Notes: generated from the sequence alone by a model not told the origin. A DNA stretch of 25,685 nt from an uncultured Clostridium sp. (GCA_900542285.1 UQNF01000022.1:1-25685), one strand, 5' to 3'. Positions 7,400 through 15,210 are shown, numbered from the stretch's first letter. Numbers and translations are program-made.

Positions 7400-8158
7400 T
7401 CAGCAAAACACATCAATTTCGGCCGAAAGCCGTCCTTTGCGCGTCTTATTGACCGTTTCTCTGAAAATAAACCGTCCGTTTCCGCGTACCGATACCACAT
7501 CGCCGCTTTTCAGGGGCTTGGAAACGCTTTCGCAGAGCTTTCCGTTGATAAAAACACGCCCTTTAACGATGATCTCGGATGCTTCGCCCCTTCCGACCCT
7601 GAGAAACTCCTTGACTATGCAGTCCAGCCGCTCGCTGGCGATATTGATTTTCACACGCTTCAGCTTGTACAGCTCTCCCTCGGGGGGCCTTTCAACTGCC
7701 TCGGCGTGAAGCTCGGTGTGCTTTGCCCGGGTAAGGCTATCGATGATGAGCGGAGCGACGGTTTCATTGCAGAAAAGGTATGCGATGTTATCCCTTATTA
7801 CTATATCGCCGGTAGTGCTGCGGTCGATGCCGAGGTTCATGACTGCGCCAAGTATATCCCGGTGGGTAAGCTCATCGGAAAAGCGCCGGGAAAGCGGAGC
7901 AGCCTTTATACAGATGATTGGGAATGGGGCGGAATAACCGCAGAGCTGTTCGTCACCAAACCTTGCCATGACCCTTTCGCAGCCCTCGGTTCCCCCGAAC
8001 ATGGCATACGGCACATGCGAAAACTCCATTTCGCAGCGGCGGAATATGTCCTGCTCCAACAGTCCCATAAACGGCGTAAAGGTGGGGACCCCGGTATTGT
8101 AGGCTCTGTTTGCAAGCTCTATGAGCCTCTTTTTGAACAGCTCGCCGTCAGTATTCAA
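7400..8158 (-). CDS. YlmH-type S4-domain RNA-binding protein
   Basis: This 252-residue cytoplasmic protein resembles YlmH. The middle part has HRDILGAVMNLGIDRSTTGD (about 99-118), matching the 'RRDFLGAllglGIeRdkiGDI' signature, and an S4 RNA-binding fold lies at the C-terminus (about 175-235: SERLDCIVKEFLRVGR then VFINGKLCESVSKPLKSGD). YlmH binds ribosomal RNA or stalled 50S-peptidyl-tRNA complexes in Bacillus. The start overlaps the end of the transglutaminase-like gene. Both possible starts are TTG: 8164 (4 nt after GGAG) and 8158 (10 nt after it). I give 8158 on spacing, with little certainty. In many Firmicutes ylmH lies in the ylm-divIVA cell-division cluster; here it is the tail of an unrelated operon. 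Confidence 0.8.
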   Translation of the reverse strand: MNTDGELFKKRLIELANRAYNTGVPTFTPFMGLLEQDIFRRCEMEFSHVPYAMFGGTEGCERVMARFGDEQLCGYSAPFPIICIKAAPLSRRFSDELTHRDILGAVMNLGIDRSTTGDIVIRDNIAYLFCNETVAPLIIDSLTRAKHTELHAEAVERPPEGELYKLKRVKINIASERLDCIVKEFLRVGRGEASEIIVKGRVFINGKLCESVSKPLKSGDVVSVRGNGRFIFRETVNKTRKGRLSAEIDVFC

Positions 8159-9281
8159 GCTCAAAGGTCTCCAAATCGAAGTAGGCTTTCTTTATCACGG
8201 AAGTATCGTCATAGTCGGCGTAGTCGATAATGATGCGGTTGTTCACTGCATCTATCTCATAGTCATAAAACATGCCGTATGTTCCGTTGACAAGCTCGCT
8301 GAAGCGGGAATCGCTTATCTCAAAATCATCGCAGAGCGGATATGCTCCGCCTGCAAAATACTGCATATCCGAGAACTTATAGTTGCTCGATTCACGGTTT
8401 TTTGATGTCATTCCGAAGTAGCTCAGTCCTCCGTACATATCCCATGTAGGGTCGGCAAAAAACCAACTTTCGTCATAGTAAAATACCGCCCACTCATGAT
8501 GACCGATGCCTCCGTCGCAGCTGGTCGTGAATGCTTCCACACCGATATGGTTGAGAAGAAAGGCGTATGCTCGGGCATAGCACCAACAGACGCCCCGTTC
8601 GGAGGAAAGGGCATCGTAGGCGTGGTTCATGTACTTGTTTTCCGCAAGGAATGGTATTTCGCCATTATAGTAGGACTGCGAATCGTAGCTGTACTCCATG
8701 GCAGTAGTCATATCCTTGTACAGCGTTAGCATACGGGCGAGCGTGCTTGCATCAGCCATATTATCGTCGTTGACCCTGTTCAGCTTACCGAGCACGGTGC
8801 TTTCAAAACTTTCAATAAGTTTGAAATGCTTATTTTCGTTGACGGAATAGCTCCATTCAACGGACGAACCGTTGATTTTCAGCGCATCGTCAGCCACATC
8901 GGCATAGAACACCGGGAAACACAGCTCAAGCAGTTCGGGCAGGTTTCTTATTTCGCCTTCGGAGGAAATGGTGATACCGGTTTCATATCTTGCGAATGCG
9001 TCCACAACGGCATAGTAAGCTTCAAGATCCGCTTCCGTAAGCTTAGGCTTGATGGCGTTGGGAATGATGCTGTAATCGATACCGTAGCTGTATGCGAATT
9101 TGGGTGTAGGCTCCTCGGTGGGCAAGGGGCTTTCTCCCGAAGACGCCGTCACGGACGGGGAGACCATAGCGTCGGGATCGGCTGATGCGGTCGGAGTATT
9201 GGTGCCAACGCAGGCAACGCTTGCGGCCAGAAAAACAACAGCAAGCAGTATCGCTAAGCGATCGATAATTCTTTCCTTCAT
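8148..9281 (-). CDS. transglutaminase-like lipoprotein
   Basis: This 377-residue protein is secreted and probably lipid-anchored: basic start, hydrophobic helix, lipobox-like ASVAC with Cys at 24, then a Ser/Thr/Pro-rich linker (about 27-60). A transglutaminase-like papain-fold core lies in the C-terminal half with Cys 232 in RGVCWCYARAYAF, His 262 in HHEWAVFY and Asp 277 in ADPTWD, a complete Cys-His-Asp triad. Such domains act as cysteine proteases or in crosslinking at the cell surface; the substrate is not visible. AGGAAG lies 4-5 nt before the ATG. It follows the DtxR-GNAT gene by 36 nt and overlaps the S4-protein gene by at least 11 nt, so translation of the two is probably coupled. Confidence 0.8.
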   Translation of the reverse strand: MKERIIDRLAILLAVVFLAASVACVGTNTPTASADPDAMVSPSVTASSGESPLPTEEPTPKFAYSYGIDYSIIPNAIKPKLTEADLEAYYAVVDAFARYETGITISSEGEIRNLPELLELCFPVFYADVADDALKINGSSVEWSYSVNENKHFKLIESFESTVLGKLNRVNDDNMADASTLARMLTLYKDMTTAMEYSYDSQSYYNGEIPFLAENKYMNHAYDALSSERGVCWCYARAYAFLLNHIGVEAFTTSCDGGIGHHEWAVFYYDESWFFADPTWDMYGGLSYFGMTSKNRESSNYKFSDMQYFAGGAYPLCDDFEISDSRFSELVNGTYGMFYDYEIDAVNNRIIIDYADYDDTSVIKKAYFDLETFELEY

Positions 9282-9317
9282 AATGCTTCCTCAAAGAATC
9301 AATAAACGTCGTGCGGT

Positions 9318-10433
9318 TTATTCCTCATAGATCCACCAGATGCAGTCCTCCGAAACGGAGAGTCCGAGCTTGGATTGCATCTTGAGCGATGCGGTGTTGG
9401 TAATGTAAACCTGTCCGTATGGCATCCAGCCCCTTTCAAGCTGATAGTTCTGGAAGAACACCTCAAGCTCAGTACCGATACCCTTGCGCCGGAATTCGGG
9501 CATGACTTCGAGCATACCGGAGCTTCCGTCCCTGTGGAAGCCTATGAAGGCGGCAAGCTGTCCGTCAACCTCCGCTCCAAACATCTTGCCCTCGCGTATG
9601 AGCGTGCGGACATGCGCAATGTCATTTTCCATCTCGTAGTGCTCAACGACAAAGCCCGCCTCACTAACTCTGAGCGGCCGTATGACGCAGTTGTTCTGAA
9701 GCGGACGCAGCGCCCTGGAGGCGAGACAGTACTGAAGGCACGCCTCGTCAACGGTAAATTCGGGCTTGAACTCACGCATAACATCGTGAGCAATTCGCCC
9801 ATGACACACGCAGCAGCTCATATCCTTGGCGGTGTTGAGGGCGTTAAGTCCGGCTTCCCTGTCGGAGCACCAGAGCATGTGTATGCCGCAGCTGTGGCGC
9901 AGCAGGATAGCGTCGCTTGCGCTGTATTTCAGCTCGGCGACATTGCCGCGAATAAACGCTTCAAGCATATCTATCGTGAGTGTGCCGAGAGAGCGCAGTC
10001 TTTTCATTGCCTGCGAGACGACGCTCATATATGCCTCGCCGGTCATTGCACCGCCGCATTTGCTTAATCTACCCTGTTCGATATAGTCGCGGACGGCCTC
10101 AAAGCTCGTTTCGCTGATGTAATGCTCAATGCGGCAGGCATCGTTCATTGCAATATCTTCATCGACTCCGAGTCCGATGAGCAGCTTGGCTATAAGCAAG
10201 TGCCTTGCATAGACCCTTTTTGCTATATCAAGTCCGCTGTCTGTGAGGCACAGCATACCGTTGTCGTCCGTTGTGACATATCCGTTCATGCGCAGCTTCT
10301 TTATGGCAAAGCTGACGCTGGGCTTGCTGACAGAAAGCTTATTGGCAATATCGACGGCGCGGATGTATCCTAACCGATCCTGTAAAACCATCATAGCCTC
10401 GAGGTAATCTTCGGTTGATTGACGAACTTCCAT
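9318..10433 (-). CDS. DtxR/MntR-type metal-dependent regulator fused to a GNAT acetyltransferase
   Basis: Residues 1-65 form a winged helix and 66-125 the DtxR-type metal and dimerisation domain. Metal ligands line up with MntR at D9 and E12 (STEDYLE) and at the His of VYARH (about 78), but the NDACRIEH motif (about 97-104) has Cys where MntR has Glu, as in DtxR/IdeR. No SH3-like third domain follows. Instead residues about 150-371 are a GNAT protein: LLRHSCGIHML, VIRPLR, a glycine-flanked GMLEVMPEFRRKGIG acetyl-CoA loop (about 315-330) and a LKMQSKLGL..WWI end typical of a clostridial GNAT group. AAAGGAGG precedes the ATG. Regulator and enzyme are in one continuous frame, so metal sensing could be coupled to acetylation; that link is inference. 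A palindrome lies 15 nt upstream of the start. Confidence 0.85.
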   Translation of the reverse strand: MEVRQSTEDYLEAMMVLQDRLGYIRAVDIANKLSVSKPSVSFAIKKLRMNGYVTTDDNGMLCLTDSGLDIAKRVYARHLLIAKLLIGLGVDEDIAMNDACRIEHYISETSFEAVRDYIEQGRLSKCGGAMTGEAYMSVVSQAMKRLRSLGTLTIDMLEAFIRGNVAELKYSASDAILLRHSCGIHMLWCSDREAGLNALNTAKDMSCCVCHGRIAHDVMREFKPEFTVDEACLQYCLASRALRPLQNNCVIRPLRVSEAGFVVEHYEMENDIAHVRTLIREGKMFGAEVDGQLAAFIGFHRDGSSGMLEVMPEFRRKGIGTELEVFFQNYQLERGWMPYGQVYITNTASLKMQSKLGLSVSEDCIWWIYEE

Positions 10434-10447
10434 TTATCCTCCTTTAT

Positions 10448-10473
10448 CACGGCTATGTCACTGACACGCCGTG
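10448..10473. promoter_or_regulatory. imperfect 26-nt palindrome upstream of the DtxR-GNAT gene
   Basis: CACGGC (10448-10453) and GCCGTG (10468-10473) flank an inner pair TGTC/GACA (10456-10459, 10463-10466). It fills the 46-nt gap between the M20 and DtxR-GNAT genes. There is no T-run, so it is not an intrinsic terminator. It could be an autoregulatory operator or an mRNA hairpin. Confidence 0.4.
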
Positions 10474-10479
10474 CACATT

Positions 10480-11592
10480 TCATTTAATGAGTTCCATATA
10501 TATACCGCAGACCGTTTTGATGATATCATCTGGGAAATCGAATTCCGCGGTATGCAGCGGCGGGTGTGTTTCGCCGTCTCCTACATAAAACAGCGCGCCT
10601 TTGGTAAGCTTGGTATAATAACCAAAATCTTCGCTGCTTCTAAAGGGCTCATCCCATCGGGCAATGGGAATGCCGAGCGAATCACAGCATCGGCGTACCC
10701 TTTCGGCACATTCCGGGTGGTTGTAGGTTTCCGGAAAGGCGTCCCTGAATTCGGTATCAAGACGCAGTGAAGCGTCATTGCAATAGAGCTTCGCGCGGGA
10801 AATAAGCTCGGAAATAAGCCTGTCAAGCTCCGATTCGTGCTCCGCGCGGACGGTCAGCATCAGCCTTCCCTCGCCGGCACTCGTTCCGAACGCCTCTTTT
10901 CCGACATCAACGCAGATGACGGTACACATGACCATGCCGGTGTATCTATCGGCATGGGTGAGCTCGGGAATGTCGAGTATGAGCCGGGATATCGCAAATG
11001 CGGGATTCCTTCCGTTCTCGGGCTGGGAAGCGTGGGAACGCCTTCCGAAAAAGCTCAGTATCAGTCCGGTCGAAGCGCAGGCGGCGGTACCGTTGTGAAC
11101 CATGACTGCGCCAAGCGGAAATCCGGGCATGTTGTGAAAGCCGTATATCTCGTCGATATGCTCACGCGCAATAAGCTCGCTGCATATCCTTGCGCCTGCG
11201 CCCGTTTCCTCCGCATGCTGGAATAGGAAGAACACATCGCTTTTGCATCCGATCCTGTCGACCTCCACGGCAAATGCTGCAAGACAGGCGCAGTGACCGT
11301 CGTGTCCGCACTTGTGGGATACTCCGCATACTGTGGAAGAATAGGGGAGAAGCGTCCCCTCGTCTATGGGGAGCGCATCCATGTCGGCGCGGAAAGCAAT
11401 GCGCTTCTGCGGCTTTTCACAGCGGTATACGGCATAGAAGTATTCGCCCATATCGCATATCTCAAGCTTGGTATTCGCCTTCAGAAAGGCCATCAACAGC
11501 TCTATCGTGCTTCTTTCGTCACCGGAGAGCGTCGGGCGCATATGCAGGGTATGCCGCAGCTGTACTACCGAAGAAAACAGGGTGTTATCCAT
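10480..11592 (-). CDS. M20-family metallopeptidase / amidohydrolase (HipO-like)
   Basis: This 370-residue zinc-dependent amidohydrolase probably removes acyl groups from N-acyl amino acids or cleaves small peptides. Motifs match the M20D group: RADMDALPID (about 68-77, metal-binding Asp), HKCGHDGHC (about 93-101), QHAEETGAGA (about 126) with the catalytic Glu pair, FHNMPG (about 152), the RSSEDFG motif near residue 330 and a late THPPLHTAEFDF segment containing the last metal-binding His. It lacks a signal peptide. The ATG at 11592 overlaps the methyltransferase stop by 8 nt, so translation is probably coupled. A longer frame that reads upstream into the methyltransferase gene has no family similarity and was discarded. 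Confidence 0.88.
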   Translation of the reverse strand: MDNTLFSSVVQLRHTLHMRPTLSGDERSTIELLMAFLKANTKLEICDMGEYFYAVYRCEKPQKRIAFRADMDALPIDEGTLLPYSSTVCGVSHKCGHDGHCACLAAFAVEVDRIGCKSDVFFLFQHAEETGAGARICSELIAREHIDEIYGFHNMPGFPLGAVMVHNGTAACASTGLILSFFGRRSHASQPENGRNPAFAISRLILDIPELTHADRYTGMVMCTVICVDVGKEAFGTSAGEGRLMLTVRAEHESELDRLISELISRAKLYCNDASLRLDTEFRDAFPETYNHPECAERVRRCCDSLGIPIARWDEPFRSSEDFGYYTKLTKGALFYVGDGETHPPLHTAEFDFPDDIIKTVCGIYMELIK

Positions 11593-12763
11593 CAAGCATT
11601 CCGTCCTCTCTGAGCAGCCTGTGCAGCGTCTGCTCGCATTTGACGGCGGACAGCGCATCCTCGGCAGCGGCGAGCGCCCTGCTTCTGGTTTCCGGTGCGA
11701 GCCCGGCACGCTTGGCACGGATAAGAATGTTTTTTGGCGTATGGCTCAGGTCAACGAACTCCATGAGCTGCGTGCGATAGCCGCAAACGGTGAGCAGCTT
11801 GGCGCGTATGCCGTCGGTAAGCAGGGAAGCCATGCGTTCGCGCAGTATCCCATCGTCATCAAAGACGGGCATACATGCAAGGTCAGCGGTTTTATTCAGC
11901 TCATGCTGGCAGCAGGGAACGGAGAGTATGAACCGAGCGTCACGCTTTATCGCGTTATACAGCGCATAGTCGGTCGCCGTATCGCAGGCATGAAGGGAGA
12001 TGACCATATCTACGCGTTCGCCCTCGTCGAATCCGGCTATATCTCCGCATATGAACTCCATGCCGTCATAGCCGTATTTTTCGGCAAGGGAGCTGCAAAA
12101 TTCTATCACATCCTCTTTTAGGTCAATGCCGACCATGCGGATGGGGATATGCTTCAGCACGGAAAAATAGTAGTAGACGATAAAGGTCAGATACGATTTT
12201 CCGCAGCCGAAGTCAATAATGCTGAATCTTTCGCCGGAGGAAGGCTCGGGCAGGGGTTCGTCCTTTATGCAGTCGTCAATGAATTCAAGAAACCGGTTTA
12301 TCTGCCTGAATTTATCGAACATGGGCTTCTTGACATCGCCGTTTGCGTTCATTACGCCCATATCCACAAGCGGAGGCACGATACAGCCCTCGGGAATGAG
12401 ATAGCTCTTTTCTCTGTTTTGCCGTGCTGCTGCCTTGGGAGCAGAGGAAGAGGAATGCCTTCCGCACAGCAGCTTTCCCTTTTTTGAAAGCCTTGCGGTG
12501 TATTCGTTCCGTTCGCTCCAGGCATTGATTTGAGAAAAGCCGCAAAAGCAGCCCTCGATCTCGTCGGCTGCGTTCTCTTTCGATACCCTTGAATGGAATA
12601 CCTGTTTATCCGTGAATTTTTCGACAAAAAATTCGTTCTCTGCGGATAGAAAGGTAAAACAAACCCTGCGGAAGGGTGAAGTCTTTTCACGCTTACCGCT
12701 TAGTACAAACTTATATGCGCCCTCTGACAGAGCGGTTGTAATGAATCCGGAGATATCTTCCAT
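11585..12763 (-). CDS. class I SAM-dependent methyltransferase, METTL25/GSTCD-like (Methyltransf_32)
   Basis: This 392-residue protein has an N-terminal domain of about 100 residues (with KQVFHSRVS and YTARLSKKGK, recurring in clostridial relatives), a low-complexity Ser/Ala/Lys linker (about 103-118) and a Rossmann methyltransferase domain. Motif I is IIDFGCGKSYLTF (182-194), the acidic SAM-ribose residue is in GIDLKED (about 213), and two unusual motifs follow: SLHACDTATD (256-265) and SVPCCQHELN (281-290). This pair characterises the GSTCD/METTL25 group, whose targets in bacteria are not established. The CC in the last motif is notable. There is no good ribosome binding site; the gene starts 12 nt after the SDR stop, so re-initiation is likely. 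It overlaps the M20 gene by 8 nt. Confidence 0.82.
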   Translation of the reverse strand: MEDISGFITTALSEGAYKFVLSGKREKTSPFRRVCFTFLSAENEFFVEKFTDKQVFHSRVSKENAADEIEGCFCGFSQINAWSERNEYTARLSKKGKLLCGRHSSSSAPKAAARQNREKSYLIPEGCIVPPLVDMGVMNANGDVKKPMFDKFRQINRFLEFIDDCIKDEPLPEPSSGERFSIIDFGCGKSYLTFIVYYYFSVLKHIPIRMVGIDLKEDVIEFCSSLAEKYGYDGMEFICGDIAGFDEGERVDMVISLHACDTATDYALYNAIKRDARFILSVPCCQHELNKTADLACMPVFDDDGILRERMASLLTDGIRAKLLTVCGYRTQLMEFVDLSHTPKNILIRAKRAGLAPETRSRALAAAEDALSAVKCEQTLHRLLREDGMLDG

Positions 12764-12775
12764 TGAAAACGGTCG

Positions 12776-13555
12776 TCATTTGCCCTGTTGTTTGAGCCAT
12801 ATCTTCATTACAAGGCGGTGGGGCAGAAGTTTGGTCAAAAGCACCTGCGCCTTGATGGAGAATCCGGGCACGCATACATCCTTTTTACCCCTATACATAT
12901 CACGGATAGCGGTCTTAACGATGTAATCGGGCGTAAACATCTTGTTGAAATAGGTTATCTCGGTCCTGCCGTTCGGCTCGGCACGGTCGAAGAACTCCGT
13001 CTTGACCCACCCCGGGCAAAGCGCCATGACCCTGATCCCGGCAGATTTAAGCTCCGCGCCAAGCGCACGGGAAAAGCTCAACACGAATGCCTTGCTTGCA
13101 GCGTAAACATTGATATACGGCACGGGCTGAAAAGCAGAAAGCGAATCAAGCTCCACAATATGAGAGCCCGGCTTCATATAGGGGACTGTGAGCTGCGTCA
13201 GCCTGACGAGAGCCTTGCAGTTAAGGTCTATCATGCCGCACACATCCTCGGCGGAGGTGTCCATGGTACTTAAGAACTTGCCGTAGCCGCTGGCGTTCAG
13301 AAGAAGCGAAACCTCCGGCTCGGCTTCAGAAAGGGCCTTTGCGAACTCATCATAGCTTTCCTCTGTCGTGAGGTCAAGCGCCATGACCCTGCACGGAACT
13401 GGCAGCTTCTCGGCCAGCTCCTCCAGCCTGTCCCTGCGCCTTGCGATCAGCCAGAATTCATCAAACCTTTCGCCTGCAGGGTTTTGAAAGCACAGCTGCC
13501 GGGCAAACTCCCTGCCCATGCCGGAACTTGCGCCGGTGATGATCGCAATGCCCAT
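12776..13555 (-). CDS. short-chain dehydrogenase/reductase
   Basis: This 259-residue NAD(P)-dependent oxidoreductase has the classical SDR motifs: TGASSGMG (about 7-14) for the cofactor, NASGYG (about 92-97), the catalytic Ser in ELDSLSAF (about 140) and YAASK (about 153-157). A PGWVKTEF loop (about 188) is typical of the group with YqjQ/DltE-like members. AGGAGG is 6 nt before the ATG at 13555; the frame continues upstream to 13612 but without a start signal. The substrate is unknown. It is the first gene of the six-gene minus-strand run behind the TTGACA-containing promoter. Confidence 0.88.
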   Translation of the reverse strand: MGIAIITGASSGMGREFARQLCFQNPAGERFDEFWLIARRRDRLEELAEKLPVPCRVMALDLTTEESYDEFAKALSEAEPEVSLLLNASGYGKFLSTMDTSAEDVCGMIDLNCKALVRLTQLTVPYMKPGSHIVELDSLSAFQPVPYINVYAASKAFVLSFSRALGAELKSAGIRVMALCPGWVKTEFFDRAEPNGRTEITYFNKMFTPDYIVKTAIRDMYRGKKDVCVPGFSIKAQVLLTKLLPHRLVMKIWLKQQGK

Positions 13556-13584
13556 AGTAAACCTCCTCGTTTCAGCTTTATACG

Positions 13585-13612
13585 ATTCTACCACAAAGAG
13601 TGTATTTGTCAA
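13585..13612 (-). promoter_or_regulatory. sigma-A-type promoter for the SDR operon
   Basis: On the minus strand: a perfect TTGACA (13612-13607), a 16-nt spacer ending in TGG, and TAGAAT (13590-13585). It lies just after the terminator of the signal peptidase operon and 30 nt before the SDR start. Confidence 0.75.
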
Positions 13613-13649
13613 CCAAAAACGGAAAAAACGGAAGACAACGCCCTCCGCT
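13613..13649 (-). terminator. intrinsic terminator of the DUF951-lepB unit
   Basis: On the minus strand CGGAGG (13647-13642), a 7-nt loop and CTTCCG (13634-13629) form a hairpin with one G-U pair, followed by TTTTTT (13628-13623), CC and a further G and five T. It is 13 nt after the stop of the signal-peptidase-like gene. Confidence 0.8.
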
Positions 13650-13660
13650 CCATCAACAAT

Positions 13661-14236
13661 TTATATATAGATTCCCATCTCGCCAAAGGGGTAGACCCGG
13701 AAACGAACCTCGCCGATTACATCGCCGTACTCGAAGGTGATATCGTCTATTTCAAGCGAATGGATCTCGCTCCTTTCGTCGGGGAGGAGCAACAGCTTGT
13801 TTTCAAGAACCGTGAAGTTCAGGTACATATCCTCCGGGAACTCGGCGGCATAATCCTTTTCATCGAGCAGGCTTCCGTTAATATAGACCCTTCCTCCGGT
13901 AACAAGCACCTCTTCGCCGCCGAAAGCTATCACCCTTCCGACCGTTGCGACGGTTTTGCTCACCTGCTTGGCGGTATCAAAACGCTCGCATTTATAGACG
14001 ATGAGATCTCCGCGGCCGTATGGAGAGATGAACTTACCGAACCTGTCGGCAAAGACCAGGTCGCCCCTGTCAAGCTCGTTAACGCTCTTATCCTGGATGA
14101 CCACCGGGGTCATCATCACAAACAGGATCAGAACCAAAACGAGCACAACGGAGACAACCACCGCAAGCCATTCTAAAAAACGGAACAGCGGAAGCTTTGG
14201 ATTTCTCGGTCTGATGTTGATCCTTGCTCGTGCCAT
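13661..14236 (-). CDS. signal peptidase I-like protein lacking the catalytic dyad
   Basis: This 191-residue protein has a basic N-terminus, one membrane helix (about 20-42) and an outer S26-type beta domain. It aligns along its length with the neighbouring LepB: RGDLVFADRFG, YGRGDLIVYK, VGRVIAFGGEEV and VYINGSLLDEKDY. At the position of the nucleophile (ESM in LepB) it reads DKS, and at the catalytic lysine (FVKRVIA) it reads TVGRVIA, with Gly 100. The GDNR and SHDSR motifs are also absent (LPDER near 151). Ser and Lys are thus both missing at the aligned sites, which argues against peptidase activity. It may act as a chaperone, a regulator or a substrate receptor for LepB, 25 nt upstream in the same operon. 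A shifted alignment placing Ser 51 as nucleophile would still lack the lysine. Confidence 0.8.
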   Translation of the reverse strand: MARARINIRPRNPKLPLFRFLEWLAVVVSVVLVLVLILFVMMTPVVIQDKSVNELDRGDLVFADRFGKFISPYGRGDLIVYKCERFDTAKQVSKTVATVGRVIAFGGEEVLVTGGRVYINGSLLDEKDYAAEFPEDMYLNFTVLENKLLLLPDERSEIHSLEIDDITFEYGDVIGEVRFRVYPFGEMGIYI

Positions 14237-14261
14237 CTCTCACCTAATGCGCAGGGGGCGT

Positions 14262-14936
14262 TCAGTTTGTGCTCCTGATCTTGCCTATGGGCCAAATAAC
14301 GGCGCAGGCTCTTCCGATAACATGCTCAAGCGGTATGGCGCCGACATCCTCGGCGCGGCTGTCGTGGGACACGTTGCGGTTATCGCCCATGACGAAGATA
14401 TAGCCCTCCGGCACGGTGTAGCTGCCGTTGACGGAGCCTTCGGTGCGTATGAGCCGCGTTATCCTTCCGTACCAATCCCCGGCATATTCGGACTCGTCGA
14501 GTTGGACGTTGTCAACATAGACATAGCCGTCCTTGATTGTGATCGTCTCGCCGCCAAGGGCAATAACACGCTTGACAAACCGCTCGGAGCGGTTCGGAAA
14601 GCGTACGATAACGATATCGCCGCGCTTTGGCTCGGAAAACCAATAGCTAACCTTTTCGACCAGAACGCGCTCATTGTGCATGAGCGTGCTGACCATGGAT
14701 TCGCCGTTGACATAGGTAGGCTCTGCAATGAAGACACGCAGCATGAGCACCGCCAGCACAACGCAGCAAAGCTTCAGTGCGAAATGGATATAAACCGCGC
14801 AGCTAAAGCCCTTATCGCCGGAAAAGAGCCTATCCGAAGCATCGCTGAACCGGGTAAGCTGTTCGCCGCTTATATCCTTGTGAGCACTGCGCGAAGGCAA
14901 GCTGCTGATATTATCATAACCGTTGTTGTCGCTCAA
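14262..14936 (-). CDS. lepB: signal peptidase I
   Basis: This 224-residue membrane-bound serine protease removes signal peptides from exported proteins. A cytoplasmic N-terminal region of about 48 residues is followed by one membrane helix (about 50-70) and the outer catalytic domain. The Ser-Lys dyad is present: S80 in GESMVSTL and K122 in RFVKRVIALGGE. Box E, GDNRNVSHDSR (about 184-194), is intact. It is a SipS-type single-span enzyme with a longer than usual N-terminus. It starts 9 nt after the DUF951 gene and lies 25 nt before the catalytically dead paralogue. Confidence 0.93.
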   Translation of the reverse strand: MSDNNGYDNISSLPSRSAHKDISGEQLTRFSDASDRLFSGDKGFSCAVYIHFALKLCCVVLAVLMLRVFIAEPTYVNGESMVSTLMHNERVLVEKVSYWFSEPKRGDIVIVRFPNRSERFVKRVIALGGETITIKDGYVYVDNVQLDESEYAGDWYGRITRLIRTEGSVNGSYTVPEGYIFVMGDNRNVSHDSRAEDVGAIPLEHVIGRACAVIWPIGKIRSTN

Positions 14937-14945
14937 ATCTATCTC

Positions 14946-15161
14946 CTATTCCTGGCCTTTTTCGTTCGTATCGCTCGGCCCGGGCAACAGCTTCTTTGCG
15001 GAGCGAATGAAATCGAATCTGTCCATCATAACAATACGGGAGCATTTTACGCATCTTATCTTGATATCTGCGCCTACACGGATGATGACCCACTCGTTGG
15101 TTCCGCATGCGTGGGGCTTTCTCATCATGACATGGTCGCCAAGCGCAAATTCATTCAGCAT
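14946..15161 (-). CDS. DUF951 domain-containing protein
   Basis: This 71-residue cytoplasmic protein carries the compact DUF951 signature: GDHVMMRKPHACGTNEW (about 8-24), IRVGADIKIRC (about 27-37) and CVKCSRIVMMDR (about 37-48). The cysteines, one in the CGTNEW stretch and a C-x2-C pair, suggest a metal-bound or nucleic-acid-binding beta fold; the function of the family is unknown. GGGAGG is 5-7 nt before the ATG. It is first in a unit with the two signal peptidase homologues, behind an extended -10 promoter. Confidence 0.9.
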   Translation of the reverse strand: MLNEFALGDHVMMRKPHACGTNEWVIIRVGADIKIRCVKCSRIVMMDRFDFIRSAKKLLPGPSDTNEKGQE

Positions 15162-15201
15162 AATATCCTCCCAAGCGAATGAAATTCATCTGCAATTTCT
15201 A

Positions 15202-15210
15202 ATTATAGCA
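15202..15210 (-). promoter_or_regulatory. extended -10 promoter for DUF951-lepB
   Basis: On the minus strand TGC-TATAAT (15210-15202) is a perfect extended -10 element about 40 nt before the DUF951 ATG. No good -35 box lies at 17 nt; at 18 nt there is only CTTCCA. Confidence 0.6.

Noticed and set aside
11593..11718. 42-residue N-terminal extension of the M20 protein
   Set aside because: It lies inside the methyltransferase gene in another frame and has no family similarity; the ATG at 11592 gives a normal M20 N-terminus.
14001..15182. 393-codon open frame on the + strand opposite the two signal peptidase genes
   Set aside because: It crosses three real genes on the other strand and has no start signal.
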